Below are positions 34,608 through 43,455 of a stretch of 64,000 nucleotides of DNA, piece by piece. The stretch is from contig NZ_BQUN01000096.1 in NCBI RefSeq assembly GCF_026008495.1, positions 1-64,000 of the forward strand. The letters run 5' to 3'. The stretch comes from Streptomyces sp. A012304 (lineage in GTDB: Bacteria > Actinomycetota > Actinomycetes > Streptomycetales > Streptomycetaceae). The translations under genes were made by a program, and so were the position numbers. The notes beneath the pieces are model-generated. The model was not told the DNA's origin. It saw only the letters and a list, made by a program, of their open reading frames with translations, and ran no database searches. Numbering within the stretch: the first letter of the stretch is position 1; every line of letters starts with the position of its first letter.

Positions 34608-35755
34608 TGGGTCACTCCGTACAGGGCGAGCAGGGTCTTCATCCGCTCCTCGGCCAGCTTCGGGTCGGGGAACAGGCCCAGGCCGTCGGCGAGTTCGTAG
34701 GCGCGGGCGAAGTGCGGGAGGGAGCGGGCCGACTGGAGGCCGCCGACCATCGTGAAGTGCGTCTGGTGGCCCGCCAGCCAGGCCAGGAAGACCACGCCCG
34801 TCTTGTAGAAGCGGGTGGGGGTCTGGAAGAGGTGGCGGGAGAGGTCGACGGTGGGGTCGAGCAGGGCGCGGAAGCCGGCCGTGTCGCCGGTGTCGAGGAC
34901 GCGTACCGCCTCCGCCGCCAGCGGGCCCAGCGGGTCGAAGATGCCCAGCAGGGCGTGGCTGAAGCCCTGCTCGTCGCCCGCGATCAGCTCCGGGTAGTTG
35001 AAGTCGTCGCCGGTGTAGCAGCGGACGCCCTGCGGCAGCCTGCGCCTGAGGTCGATCTCGCGCTGGGCGTCCAGCAGCGACACCTTGATGCCGTCGACCT
35101 TGTCGGGGTGGGCCGCGATCACCTCAAGGAAGGTGTCCGTCGCCGCGTCCAGGTCGGAGGAGCCCCAGTAGCCCTCCAGGGCCGGGTCGAACATCGGGCC
35201 CAGCCAGTGCAGGATCACCGGCTCTGAGGCCTGGCGGAGCAGGTGGCCGTAGACGTCGAGGTAGTCCTCGGGGCCCTTGGCCGTCGCGGCGAGCGCGCGG
35301 GACGCCATCAGGATGGCCTGGGCGCCGGACTCCTCGACGACGGCGAGCTGCTCCTCGTAGGCCGCGCGGACCTGCTCCAGGGTGCCGGCGGCGAGCTGGT
35401 CGGTGCCGACACCGCACGCGATGCGGCCGCCGACCGCCTTGGCCTCGGCGGCGCTGCGGCGGATCAGCTCGGCCGCGCCCGCCCAGTCCAGGCCCATGCC
35501 GCGCTGGGCGGTGTCCATCGCCTCGGCGACGCCGAGCCCGTGGGACCACAGGTGGCGGCGGAAGGCGAGGGTGGCGTCCCAGTCGACGGCGGCGGGCGAG
35601 TCGGGGGACACGTCGGCGTACGGGTCGGCGACGACGTGCGCCGCCGAGAAGACCGTACGGGAGGTGAAGGGGGTGCCGGGCGTCACCAGGAGCGGTTCGG
35701 TGCGGGGCTCGTACGTCCGCAGCGCTCCGCCGCTGTCCGGGAGTCGGATGGTCAC
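34604..35755 (-). CDS. DUF993-family, dihydrodipicolinate-synthase-like protein
   Basis: A 383-residue protein of the DUF993 family, distantly related to DapA-type class I aldolases. A lysine in DGIKVSLLDAQREIDL lies where the Schiff-base lysine of the superfamily would be, and AHVVADPYADVSPDS and CYTGDDFNYPELIAGDEQGF are conserved family segments. Reaction and substrate are unknown. The GTG start at 35755 overlaps the stop of the Gfo/Idh gene, and its stop overlaps the next gene, so the three proteins are made in coupled fashion. It probably cleaves or dehydrates a keto-sugar produced by its neighbour. Confidence 0.75.
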   Translation of the reverse strand: MTIRLPDSGGALRTYEPRTEPLLVTPGTPFTSRTVFSAAHVVADPYADVSPDSPAAVDWDATLAFRRHLWSHGLGVAEAMDTAQRGMGLDWAGAAELIRRSAAEAKAVGGRIACGVGTDQLAAGTLEQVRAAYEEQLAVVEESGAQAILMASRALAATAKGPEDYLDVYGHLLRQASEPVILHWLGPMFDPALEGYWGSSDLDAATDTFLEVIAAHPDKVDGIKVSLLDAQREIDLRRRLPQGVRCYTGDDFNYPELIAGDEQGFSHALLGIFDPLGPLAAEAVRVLDTGDTAGFRALLDPTVDLSRHLFQTPTRFYKTGVVFLAWLAGHQTHFTMVGGLQSARSLPHFARAYELADGLGLFPDPKLAEERMKTLLALYGVTQ

Positions 35756-36903
35756 AGCGAGATCTCCGGGACGTCGAGGCGGCGGCCCTCGGCCGAGGAC
35801 TTCAGGCCCAGCTCGGCGAGCTGGACGCCGCGGGCGCCGGCGAGCAGGTCCCAGTGGTAGGGGGCGTCGGCGTAGACGTGCCGGAGGAACAGCTCCCACT
35901 GGGCCTTGAAGCCGTTGTCGAACTCGCCGTTGTCCGGGACCTCCTGCCACTGGTCGCGGAAGACCTCGGTGGCGGGGATGTCGGGGTTCCACACCGGCTT
36001 GGGGGTGGCGGAGCGGTGCTGGACGCGGCAGTTGCGCAGACCGGCGACGGCGGATCCCTCCGTGCCGTCGACCTGGAACTCCACCAGCTCGTCGCGGTTG
36101 ACGCGGACCGCCCAGGAGGAGTTGATCTGGGCGATGGCGCCGCCCTCCAGCTCGAAGACGCCGTACGCCGCGTCGTCCGCGGTGGCGTCGTAGGGCTTGC
36201 CGTTCTCGTCCCAGCGCTGCGGGATGTGGGTGGCGGTGAGGGCCTGGACGGACTTCACCCGGCCGAACAGCTCGTGCAGGACGTACTCCCAGTGCGGGAA
36301 CATGTCGACGACGATGCCGCCGCCGTCCTCGGCGCGGTAGTTCCAGGACGGGCGCTGGGCGGCCTGCCAGTCGCCCTCGAAGACCCAGTAGCCGAACTCG
36401 CCGCGGATGGACAGGATGCGGCCGAAGAAGCCGCCGTCGATGAGGCGCTTCAGCTTGAGCAGGCCGGGGAGGAAGAGCTTGTCCTGGACGACGCCGTGCT
36501 TGACGCCGGCCTCGTTGGCGAGTCTGGCCAGCTCCAGGGCGCCGTCCAGGCCGGTGGCGGTGGGCTTCTCGGTGTAGATGTGCTTGCCGGCGGCGATCGC
36601 CTTCTTGATGGCCTCCTCGCGGGCGGAGGTGACCTGGGCGTCGAAGTAGATGTCGACGCTGTCGTCGGCGAGGACCGCGTCGACGTCGGTGGAGACGTGC
36701 TCCAGGCCGTGCCGCTCGGCGAGCGCCTCGAGCGCGTGCTCGCGGCGGCCGACGAGGATCGGTTCCGGCCACAGCGAGACGCCGTCGCCGAGGTCGAGTC
36801 CGCCCTGCTCGCGGATGGCCAGGATGGAGCGGACCAGGTGCTGGCGGTAGCCCATGCGCCCGGTCACGCCGTTCATGGCGATACGCACCGTCTTGCGTGT
36901 CAC
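35752..36903 (-). CDS. Gfo/Idh/MocA-family sugar oxidoreductase
   Basis: A 383-residue NAD(P)-dependent dehydrogenase. The Rossmann motif is at the N-terminus (IAMNGVTGRMGYRQHLVRSI), the EKP motif with the nicotinamide-positioning lysine is in IYTEKPTATGLDGALELA, and the C-terminal beta-sheet domain includes GGGIVVDMFPHWEYVLHELF with the catalytic His region. It starts with GTG at 36903 after a GAAGGGA ribosome site. First gene of a three-gene operon divergent from a LacI regulator; it probably oxidises a sugar or polyol. It is not an obvious inositol dehydrogenase. Confidence 0.85.
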   Translation of the reverse strand: MTRKTVRIAMNGVTGRMGYRQHLVRSILAIREQGGLDLGDGVSLWPEPILVGRREHALEALAERHGLEHVSTDVDAVLADDSVDIYFDAQVTSAREEAIKKAIAAGKHIYTEKPTATGLDGALELARLANEAGVKHGVVQDKLFLPGLLKLKRLIDGGFFGRILSIRGEFGYWVFEGDWQAAQRPSWNYRAEDGGGIVVDMFPHWEYVLHELFGRVKSVQALTATHIPQRWDENGKPYDATADDAAYGVFELEGGAIAQINSSWAVRVNRDELVEFQVDGTEGSAVAGLRNCRVQHRSATPKPVWNPDIPATEVFRDQWQEVPDNGEFDNGFKAQWELFLRHVYADAPYHWDLLAGARGVQLAELGLKSSAEGRRLDVPEISL

Positions 36904-36976
36904 GTCGGTCCCTTCGTAGGCGTTGTGCGTGAGTGGGTGCGCCGCACGTACGCCTCTTCCTGATCAGCGTCACAGC

Positions 36977-36984
36977 AAGCGCTT
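36977..36984. promoter_or_regulatory. LacI-family operator core
   Basis: AAGCGCTT, within GCAAGCGCTTTC, is the classical LacI/GalR/CcpA-type palindrome with central CG. It lies between the divergent Gfo/Idh operon and the lacI gene at 37201, close to the expected promoter of the operon. Confidence 0.7.
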
Positions 36985-37177
36985 TCTATCTGTGGAGAAG
37001 CTAGCCTCTGACCAGCGGTTCGGACAAGACCGTGTCCATCCCGAGTTGTTCGAGGGGGCGAACAGTCGGGGTCCTGGGCCGTAAGGTCTGCTCGGCACGC
37101 CCGGAACCATGCCCCAGGTGGGGCTGTCTACGTGTGCGTACGACGAGGGACCACTAGGGACCACTAGGGACGACGAG

Positions 37178-37204
37178 ATGCGCGACCGGAGGACGACGAG
37201 ATGA
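37178..37204 (+). CDS. Eight-codon leader ORF overlapping the lacI start
   Basis: ATG at 37178, preceded by AGGGA at 37166-37170, opens a frame MRDRRTTR that stops at TGA 37202-37204. The stop overlaps the lacI ATG (37201) as ATGA. The leader arises from a local duplication: GGACGACGAGATG occurs at 37168-37180 and again at 37191-37203. The overlap would couple lacI translation to that of the arginine-rich leader. Confidence 0.45.
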   Translation: MRDRRTTR

Positions 37205-38247
37205 CGGTGACCCTGGCGGACGTGGCGGCCCGCGCGCAGGTCTCCCCCGCGACGGTGTCGCGCGTACTGAACGGGAACTATCCCGTGGCCGCATCCACCC
37301 GGGAGCGGGTGCTGCGGGCGGTGGACGAGCTGGACTACGTGCTGAACGGCCCCGCGAGCGCGCTGGCGGCGGCCACGTCCGACCTGGTCGGCATCCTGGT
37401 GAACGACATCGCCGACCCCTTCTTCGGGATCATGGCGAGCGCGATCCAGGCGGAGATCGGGGGGCCGGGCGGCAGAGCCGGCGGCGAGCGGCTGGCGGTG
37501 GTGTGCAACACCGGGGGCTCGCCGGAGCGGGAGCTGACGTATCTGACGCTGTTGCAGCGGCAGCGGGCCGCGGCGGTGGTGCTGACCGGCGGGGCGATGG
37601 AGAACGAGCCGCACGCGACGGCGGTGGCGGCGAAGCTGCGCAAGCTGGCGGAGGCGGGGACGCGGGTGGTGCTGTGCGGGCGGCCGCCGGCGCCGGACAC
37701 CGGGGCGATCGCGCTGACCTTCGACAACCGGGGCGGGGGGCGGGAACTCACCGAGCACCTGATCGGGCTGGGGCACCGGCGGCTGGGCTACATCGCGGGC
37801 CCGGAGGAGCGGACGACCACCCGGCACCGGCTGGAGGGACACCGCGCGGCGCTGGTCGCCGCGGGCATCGAGGAGGACCCGCGCTGGACGGTCCACGGGC
37901 GCTACGACCGGCGGGCGGGTTACGAGGCCACGCTGGAGCTGCTGCGGCGGGACCCGTCGCTGACGGCGGTCGTCGCGGCGAACGACTCCGTCGCGCTCGG
38001 CGCGTGCGCGGCCCTGCGGGAGTCCGGGCTGCGGATCCCGGAGGACGTCTCGGTGGCGGGCTTCGACGACCTGCCCTTCAGCATCGACGCGGTGCCCGCC
38101 CTGACGACGGTGCGGCTGCCGCTGGCGGAGGCGGGGGCCCGGGCGGGCCGCATCGCCATGGGCCGCGAGGAGCCGCCGCCCGGGGGGATCGCGGTGGTGC
38201 GCGGGGAGCTGATGGTGCGGGGGTCCTCCGGGGGGCCGCGGGGCTGA
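37201..38247 (+). CDS. LacI-family transcriptional regulator
   Basis: A 348-residue LacI/GalR regulator with the HTH VTLADVAARAQVSPATVSRVL, a hinge around residue 50 and a sugar-binding effector domain (GRYDRRAGYEATLELL, VAGFDDLPFSIDAVPALTTV). It starts with the ATG at 37201 after CCGGAGGACGACGAG. It is divergent from the Gfo/Idh-DUF993-isomerase operon, and the AAGCGCTT site between them is its likely target. Effector unknown. Confidence 0.88.
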   Translation: MTVTLADVAARAQVSPATVSRVLNGNYPVAASTRERVLRAVDELDYVLNGPASALAAATSDLVGILVNDIADPFFGIMASAIQAEIGGPGGRAGGERLAVVCNTGGSPERELTYLTLLQRQRAAAVVLTGGAMENEPHATAVAAKLRKLAEAGTRVVLCGRPPAPDTGAIALTFDNRGGGRELTEHLIGLGHRRLGYIAGPEERTTTRHRLEGHRAALVAAGIEEDPRWTVHGRYDRRAGYEATLELLRRDPSLTAVVAANDSVALGACAALRESGLRIPEDVSVAGFDDLPFSIDAVPALTTVRLPLAEAGARAGRIAMGREEPPPGGIAVVRGELMVRGSSGGPRG

Positions 38248-38508
38248 ACGGCTCGGCCGCTCAACCGCCCGGCGGCTCGACGGCCGACGGGCTGGCGGGC
38301 GGGTTGCGCGGGCGGGCGGGCTTACGGGCGTTTTCGCGCGCGGGCTGATGGGCGTTTTCGCGCGCGTGTGAACGGGTGGGCGGACGCGTGCGGGCGGGTT
38401 GACGGCGTGCGGGCGAACGGGCGTTTTCGCCGAAGGCCGATGAGTTTTCGTCGGACCGGCGGTCTTCCCTGGCAGACAGTGAGTGAACCGAGATCAGGAG
38501 TGCGTGCC
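38248..38508. other. Repeat-containing intergenic region
   Basis: No gene. The sequence is dominated by G-rich imperfect repeats. The 17-mer beginning GGGCGTTTTCGC occurs at 38326-38342 and 38350-38366 (24-bp period), and its first 12 bases recur at 38419-38430. The promoter of the DHFR-like gene must lie near the right end. Confidence 0.5.
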
Positions 38509-39102
38509 ATGCGTATCGTCGTCAGCTCGTTCATCAGCCTCGACGGGGTCGTGCAGGCGCCCGGTGCGCCGCAGGAGGACACCGACGGCGGCTTCGCGCA
38601 CGGCGGGTGGACCCAGGCGTACTTCGACGAGGAGGTCGTCGGCGGGGCCTTCGACGGGGTGCTGGAGAAGGCCGACGCGCTGCTGTTCGGGCGGCGGACC
38701 TGGCAGACGATGGCTGCGGCGTGGCCGGAGCGCGCGGGGGACCGGTTCGCCGACCGGATGAACTCGATCCGCAAGTACGTCGTCTCCGGCACCCTCGGCG
38801 AGCAGGACCTGACCTGGGAGAACACGGTGCTCCTGCCCGGCGCCGAGGCGGTCGCGCGGATCCGTGAGCTGCGCGGCTCGGAGGGCGGCGATCTCGTGGT
38901 CATGGGCAGCCCCAGCCTCGTCCGCACCCTGATCGGCGAAGGCCTGGTCGACGAGCTGTTGCTGGTGCGCATGCCCGTGGTCCTCGGCGGCGGAAAGTCC
39001 ATCTTCCCGACGAACGGCAGCAGGCGAGCGTTCGAGCTGCTGTCCACCACCACCGCCAAGACGGGCGCGGAGGTGTGCGTGTACCGGGCGGCGGAGGGGT
39101 AG
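38509..39102 (+). CDS. Dihydrofolate-reductase-fold (RibD C-terminal) family protein
   Basis: A 197-residue member of the bacterial bifunctional deaminase-reductase C-terminal family. The N-terminal strand MRIVVSSFISLDGVVQAPG, the NADPH-binding LLFGRRTWQTM and DLVVMGSPSLVRTLI, and the C-terminal PVVLGGGKSIFP are all conserved. Stand-alone copies are common in Streptomyces and their substrates are unknown. The ATG at 38509 is preferred because the homologous N-terminus starts there; AGGAG precedes it. It stands alone in a G-rich region. Confidence 0.85.
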   Translation: MRIVVSSFISLDGVVQAPGAPQEDTDGGFAHGGWTQAYFDEEVVGGAFDGVLEKADALLFGRRTWQTMAAAWPERAGDRFADRMNSIRKYVVSGTLGEQDLTWENTVLLPGAEAVARIRELRGSEGGDLVVMGSPSLVRTLIGEGLVDELLLVRMPVVLGGGKSIFPTNGSRRAFELLSTTTAKTGAEVCVYRAAEG

Positions 39103-39198
39103 TCGTGGGGGACGGTGCCGCCCGCCCTCCCGAGGCGAGGGGTGCACCGGGGGTGCGTGACTGGACCCGTGTGGTGGATCGGGGTGAGAGTAAGGGGC

Positions 39199-39999
39199 AT
39201 GAAGCTCGCCTTCTCTACTCTCGGTGTTCCTGGTCTGCCTCTGGCCGAGGTGTTGCGGCTCGCGGCCGGCCATGGGTATCACGGTGTCGAACTGCGGACG
39301 CATCCGGAGGAACCGGTCCATCTCGGGCTGGGGCCGGAGGAACGGACCCAGGTCGCCGCCGCCTTCAAGGAGGCCGGGGTCGAGATCCTCGGCCTCGCGG
39401 GGTACGCGCGCGTGGCCGCGCCGGGTGCGGACGAGCCGGTGATCGAGGAGACACGTGAGCTGATCGGGCTCGCGCGCGACCTCGGCGCACCCTTCGTGCG
39501 TGTCTTCCCGGGCGGCTCCGACAGCCAGTCCCCCGCCGAGGCCGACGCGGTCGCCGCCCGTCGGCTCGGGGTCGCCGCCGAGTACGCCGCCGATCTCGGC
39601 GTGCGTGTCCTGTTGGAGACCCACGACTCGCACGGCACCGGCGCCGCCGCGATGCGGATCCTCGGCCTGGTCGGACACCGGCAGGTCGGCGCGCTGTGGG
39701 ACGTGATGCACACCTGGCGCGGCGGCGAGCAGCCGCAGGAGACGTACGCCGCGCTCTCGCCGTATCTCGGCTATGTGCAGGTCAAGGACATCGCCTCGAC
39801 GGAGGACACGACCCCGCTGGCGCTGGGCGCGGGCGTGCTGCCGCTCGCCGAGTGCGTGGAGGTCCTCTCACGGCACGGCTGGGACGGCTGGCTGTGCTGG
39901 GAGTACGAGAAGCGGTGGTACGAGGCCGCCGAGCCGTTGGAAGGCCTGCTGGGCGCGGGACGGCACCACCTCGCCCGGCTCCTCAACGACTCGGCGTGA
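39199..39999 (+). CDS. Sugar phosphate isomerase/epimerase
   Basis: A 266-residue xylose-isomerase-like TIM barrel. Conserved features are MKLAFSTLGVPGLPL at the N-terminus, GVELRTHPEEP with the first acidic ligand, LLETHDSHGTGAA, GALWDVMHTWRGGE with Asp and His ligands, and CWEYEKRWYE with the last Glu. A weak GGGG ribosome site precedes the ATG at 39199. No pathway neighbours are clear. Third such barrel protein in the window, not closely similar to the other two. Confidence 0.8.
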   Translation: MKLAFSTLGVPGLPLAEVLRLAAGHGYHGVELRTHPEEPVHLGLGPEERTQVAAAFKEAGVEILGLAGYARVAAPGADEPVIEETRELIGLARDLGAPFVRVFPGGSDSQSPAEADAVAARRLGVAAEYAADLGVRVLLETHDSHGTGAAAMRILGLVGHRQVGALWDVMHTWRGGEQPQETYAALSPYLGYVQVKDIASTEDTTPLALGAGVLPLAECVEVLSRHGWDGWLCWEYEKRWYEAAEPLEGLLGAGRHHLARLLNDSA

Positions 40000-40445
40000 C
40001 CGGCGCGCGGGCGGGGACGGCGCGCGGTGGTACGGCCGGGTAGTACGGCCCTGGTCGGCACTGCCCCCAGCGGTACCGCCCGCAGCAGGACGGCCCCGCG
40101 CCGGCACGGCCCGCGACGGGCGACCTGCGGCGGACGGCGCGCGGCGGGAGGCCCGCGCTGGTACGACCCGCAGCGGCACGGCCCGGCTCGTACAGCCCGC
40201 GGCGGCGCTGCCTCCGGCAGGACGGCCCCGCGCCGGCACGGCCCACGGTGGGCGATCCCGCGGTGGCGATCCGGCGATGGGCGGTCCCGCGGTGGCGATC
40301 CGGCGATGGGCGGTCCCGCGACGGGCGGTCCCGCGGTGGGCGGGCCGTAATTGTCTGGCGGGGCGGTGGTGGTGCGGGTTAGCCTCCGCGCCGTGGATCA
40401 GCAGCCCCGGGCGCTCGACGCGCCCATCGCCGCCCCGTCGGCGTC
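40000..40445. repeat. 446-bp noncoding stretch with dispersed and tandem GC repeats
   Basis: No credible gene. A 28-mer is present identically at 40085-40112 and 40217-40244. From about 40254 to 40340 a motif around GGCGATCCGGCGATGGGCGG is tandemly repeated. All six frames give Arg/Pro/Gly-rich low complexity. It probably carries the promoter of the MFS gene near its right end. Confidence 0.65.
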
Positions 40446-41726
40446 ATGAGTCTCGGCCGGACCTTCCTCGACGTTCGTCCCCTGCGTACCTCTCCCGTCT
40501 TCCGGCGGCTGCTGTTCGGGCGCACGGTGTCCACGCTCGGCGGCTTCATGACCATGGTCACCGTCATGTACCAGGTGTGGGACATGACGCACAGCGCGGT
40601 CTGGAGCGGCGCGGTCGGGCTGGCGCAGGCGCTGCCGCTGGTCGGCGTCGGGCTGTTCGCGGGGGCCTGGGTGGACCGGGCCGACCGGCGCCGCGTCTAT
40701 CTGATGGCCACCGTCGGGCAGGCGGTCTGTTCGGTGCTGCTGGCCGTGCAGGGCTTCACCGGGCACGTCCCGGTGGTCCTCGTGCTGGGGCTGGTCGCGG
40801 TGCAGTCGTCGTTCGGTGCGGTCGGCGCGCCGGCGGCGGGCGTGTTCGTGCCGCGGCTGCTGCCCAAGGACCAGGTGGCCGCGGGCCTGGCCCTGAACCA
40901 GGTCACCGGCCAGGCGATGATGCTGCTCGGCCCGGCCGTCGCCGGCGTCGTCCTCGGCTGGTGGGGCATCGGTGTGTGCTACCTGCTGGACGCCCTCAGC
41001 TTCGGTCTCGCCTTCTACGGCGCCTTCGGGCTGCCCGCGCTGCCGCCCGAGGGCGAGAGGTCACGGCCCGGGCTGCACGGCGTCCTCGACGGGCTGCGCT
41101 TCCTGACCGGCCACCGGGTGGTGCGCGGCGCGCTGCTGACCGATCTGGCCGCGACCGTCCTCGCGATGCCGCTGAGTCTCTTCCCGCTGGTCAACGCGGA
41201 ACGCTTCGGCGGCGATCCGCGCACCCTCGGCCTGTTTCTGTCGGCACTCGCGGTGGGCGGGGTGGCCGCGACCACGTTCTCCGGTCCGCTCACCCGGCTG
41301 GCCCGCCCGGGTCCGGTGATGCTGGGCGCCTCCGCCACCTGGGGTGCGTCCCTCGCCCTGTTCGGCCTGACGTCCAGCGCCTGGGCGGGGCTCGGGATGC
41401 TGGTGGTGGCCGGCGCGGCGGACTCGGTGGCCGTGCTGTCCCGGACGACGATCGTGCAGACCCGCACCCCGGACGCGCTGCTGGGCCGGGTGACGGCGGC
41501 CGAGACCATCGTCGGGCAGGCCGGCCCGCATCTCGGCGGTCTGCGCGGCGGTGTGGTGGCGGGCTGGACCTCGGGCGCGACCGCGCTGGTCACGGGCGGG
41601 CTGCTGTGTCTGCTCGCGGTGGCGGCGGTGGGCGCCGCGACACCGGAGCTGCGGGCGGTCCGGCCGGGGAAGCCCTCTGCCCAGGAGCCCGAGGAGCCGC
41701 CGGCCACCGCTCCGGCCGGACCGTGA
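40446..41726 (+). CDS. Major facilitator superfamily transporter
   Basis: A 426-residue, twelve-helix MFS protein of the DHA3/MefA type, probably an exporter of drugs or metabolites. The N-terminus FRRLLFGRTVSTLGGFMTMV and the loop 2-3 motif AGAWVDRADRRRVYLM are typical. The C-terminus is a Pro/Glu-rich cytoplasmic tail. No regulator is adjacent, so its substrate is unknown. The ATG at 40446 lacks a strong ribosome site. Confidence 0.85.
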   Translation: MSLGRTFLDVRPLRTSPVFRRLLFGRTVSTLGGFMTMVTVMYQVWDMTHSAVWSGAVGLAQALPLVGVGLFAGAWVDRADRRRVYLMATVGQAVCSVLLAVQGFTGHVPVVLVLGLVAVQSSFGAVGAPAAGVFVPRLLPKDQVAAGLALNQVTGQAMMLLGPAVAGVVLGWWGIGVCYLLDALSFGLAFYGAFGLPALPPEGERSRPGLHGVLDGLRFLTGHRVVRGALLTDLAATVLAMPLSLFPLVNAERFGGDPRTLGLFLSALAVGGVAATTFSGPLTRLARPGPVMLGASATWGASLALFGLTSSAWAGLGMLVVAGAADSVAVLSRTTIVQTRTPDALLGRVTAAETIVGQAGPHLGGLRGGVVAGWTSGATALVTGGLLCLLAVAAVGAATPELRAVRPGKPSAQEPEEPPATAPAGP

Positions 41727-41930
41727 ACGCCGTGTCCGCGTCCAGGCACCACTCCAGTGGATCCGGTGCCGGCGGTGGTGCGGGAGGGACTGCGGGCGGC
41801 GGCCTCCCGGGCGGCGAGCCGCTGAGGGCGGCCCGGCCGTAATTCGCTTGCCATGGCCACGGGTCGACGCTGCACTGTGGCCGGACATCACGAGTCGTGG
41901 TGCCGGTATCCGGAGGAGGCAGCGGCGGCA

Positions 41931-43160
41931 ATGGAGATACGTCCCACGACCGACAAGGATTTCGACGTCTTCGTCGACACGGTCCATGCCGCGTTCGGGC
42001 GCTTCCCGGAAACCCCCATCGAGGGCGGCGGGCTCTGGTGGTCGGCGCTCGAAACGGACCGCTGCCTGCTCGCCCGGACGGCGGACGGGCGGCCCGTCGG
42101 CACCGCCGCCACGCACTCCTTCGAGCTCACCCTGCCCGGTGAGACCCTCGTCCCGGCCCCCGGGGTGACCGCCGTCGGCGTCCTGCCCTCGCACCGCCGC
42201 CAGGGCGTGCTGCGCGCGATGATGCGACATCAGCTCACCGAACTGCGGGCCCGTGGGGAGCTGCTGAGCGTGCTGCTGGCCTCCGAGGCCACGATCTACG
42301 GCAGGTTCGGCTACGGACCGGCGACCTACACGGCGCGGCTGACGGTGCCGCGCCACAAGGCCGCCCTCGCCGTTCCCCGGGCGCGTGGAGCGGCCCGGGC
42401 GGCAGCGACCGGCTCGGACAACGGCTCGGTCGAGGTGCTGCGCCGGGCCGAGTGCGGCGAGATTCTGGAAGAGGTCTACGACCGGTACCGCCGCGCCCAG
42501 CCCGGCGCCCTGTCCCGGCCGCACCGCTGGTGGGCCCTGCGCGCGGGACAGCCGCCGATCTCGCCGACGCCGCGCTACGTCGCCGTCCACCGGGACGCCG
42601 ACGGTGTCCCCGACGGGTACGCCAGCTACTCGACCGAGTCCGGCACCCTGACGGTCGACGAGACCATCACCGCCGACGACGCCGTCTTCACGGCCCTGGC
42701 CCGGTTCGTACTCGAACACGACCTGGTCTCTCAGGTCGTGTTCCGGCACGTCCCGTCCGACCACCCGCTGCGCCGGCAGTTCGTGGACTTCCGCGCCGGC
42801 GAGGTGAGCGGCGACATGGACTGGCTCTGGGTGCGGCTGCTGGACGTCCCGCGTGCGCTGATGGCGCGCGGCTGGTTCATGGACGGCGAACTCGTCCTCG
42901 ATGTCGACGACCCGTTCCTCGGCGCACACGACCGCTATCTGCTGACCGTTCGGGACGGCAGGGCCGACTGCGTTGCGACGGACCGGGAGCCCGACCTGTC
43001 CCTGGACATCCGCGACCTGGGCTCCGTCTACCTCGGCGGCACCGCCCCGAGCACGCTCGTGCGCGCCGGGCACATCCGGGCCCACCGCCCGGGCGCGGCC
43101 GCCCTCGCTGACGCGCTCTTCCGCGCCGAGCGCTCCCCGCACTGCCTGCACTGGTTCTGA
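41931..43160 (+). CDS. Eis-type GNAT N-acetyltransferase
   Basis: A 409-residue protein of the Eis (enhanced intracellular survival) family: two GNAT domains and a C-terminal sterol-carrier-like domain. The acetyl-CoA-binding segment is VGVLPSHRRQGVLRAMM and the C-terminal carboxylate region is AERSPHCLHWF, with the terminal Phe expected at the active site. The RFGYGPATYTARLTV segment is diagnostic. Eis enzymes acetylate amines of aminoglycosides and peptides. Start at the ATG 41931, with GGAGGAGG somewhat far (15 nt) upstream. The frame extends to 41853 without a better start. Confidence 0.88.
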   Translation: MEIRPTTDKDFDVFVDTVHAAFGRFPETPIEGGGLWWSALETDRCLLARTADGRPVGTAATHSFELTLPGETLVPAPGVTAVGVLPSHRRQGVLRAMMRHQLTELRARGELLSVLLASEATIYGRFGYGPATYTARLTVPRHKAALAVPRARGAARAAATGSDNGSVEVLRRAECGEILEEVYDRYRRAQPGALSRPHRWWALRAGQPPISPTPRYVAVHRDADGVPDGYASYSTESGTLTVDETITADDAVFTALARFVLEHDLVSQVVFRHVPSDHPLRRQFVDFRAGEVSGDMDWLWVRLLDVPRALMARGWFMDGELVLDVDDPFLGAHDRYLLTVRDGRADCVATDREPDLSLDIRDLGSVYLGGTAPSTLVRAGHIRAHRPGAAALADALFRAERSPHCLHWF

Positions 43161-43455
43161 CCGCGCAGCGCCGAGGGCCGACGGCTGCTCCGCACCGTCG
43201 GTCGGGGCGCCGGCCGGTCAGGCCTCGGTACTGAACGCGGCGTCGGCGGACCGCCCCGATTCGTCGGGGACGGGGCCGGGTTGGGGCGTATGCTGTGCGT
43301 GGCAGTTTCGCGCCTGCCCGCTCCGAGTCATGGTGGCCCACGTCCATCGTGGCGGCGAAGACAAGGTTCCCCGAATCGCGCACCAGCGTTCCGCCAGGTC
43401 ATCCATATATCCGCGGCGGGGTGGACGTGGGACGTCCCGCGAGTTGGAGCACACG

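Noticed and set aside
34604..36973. An apparent 789-residue fusion extending the DUF993 protein upstream
   Set aside because: The upstream part is the Gfo/Idh gene in another frame. The GTG at 35755 with GTGA overlap gives a normal DUF993 start.
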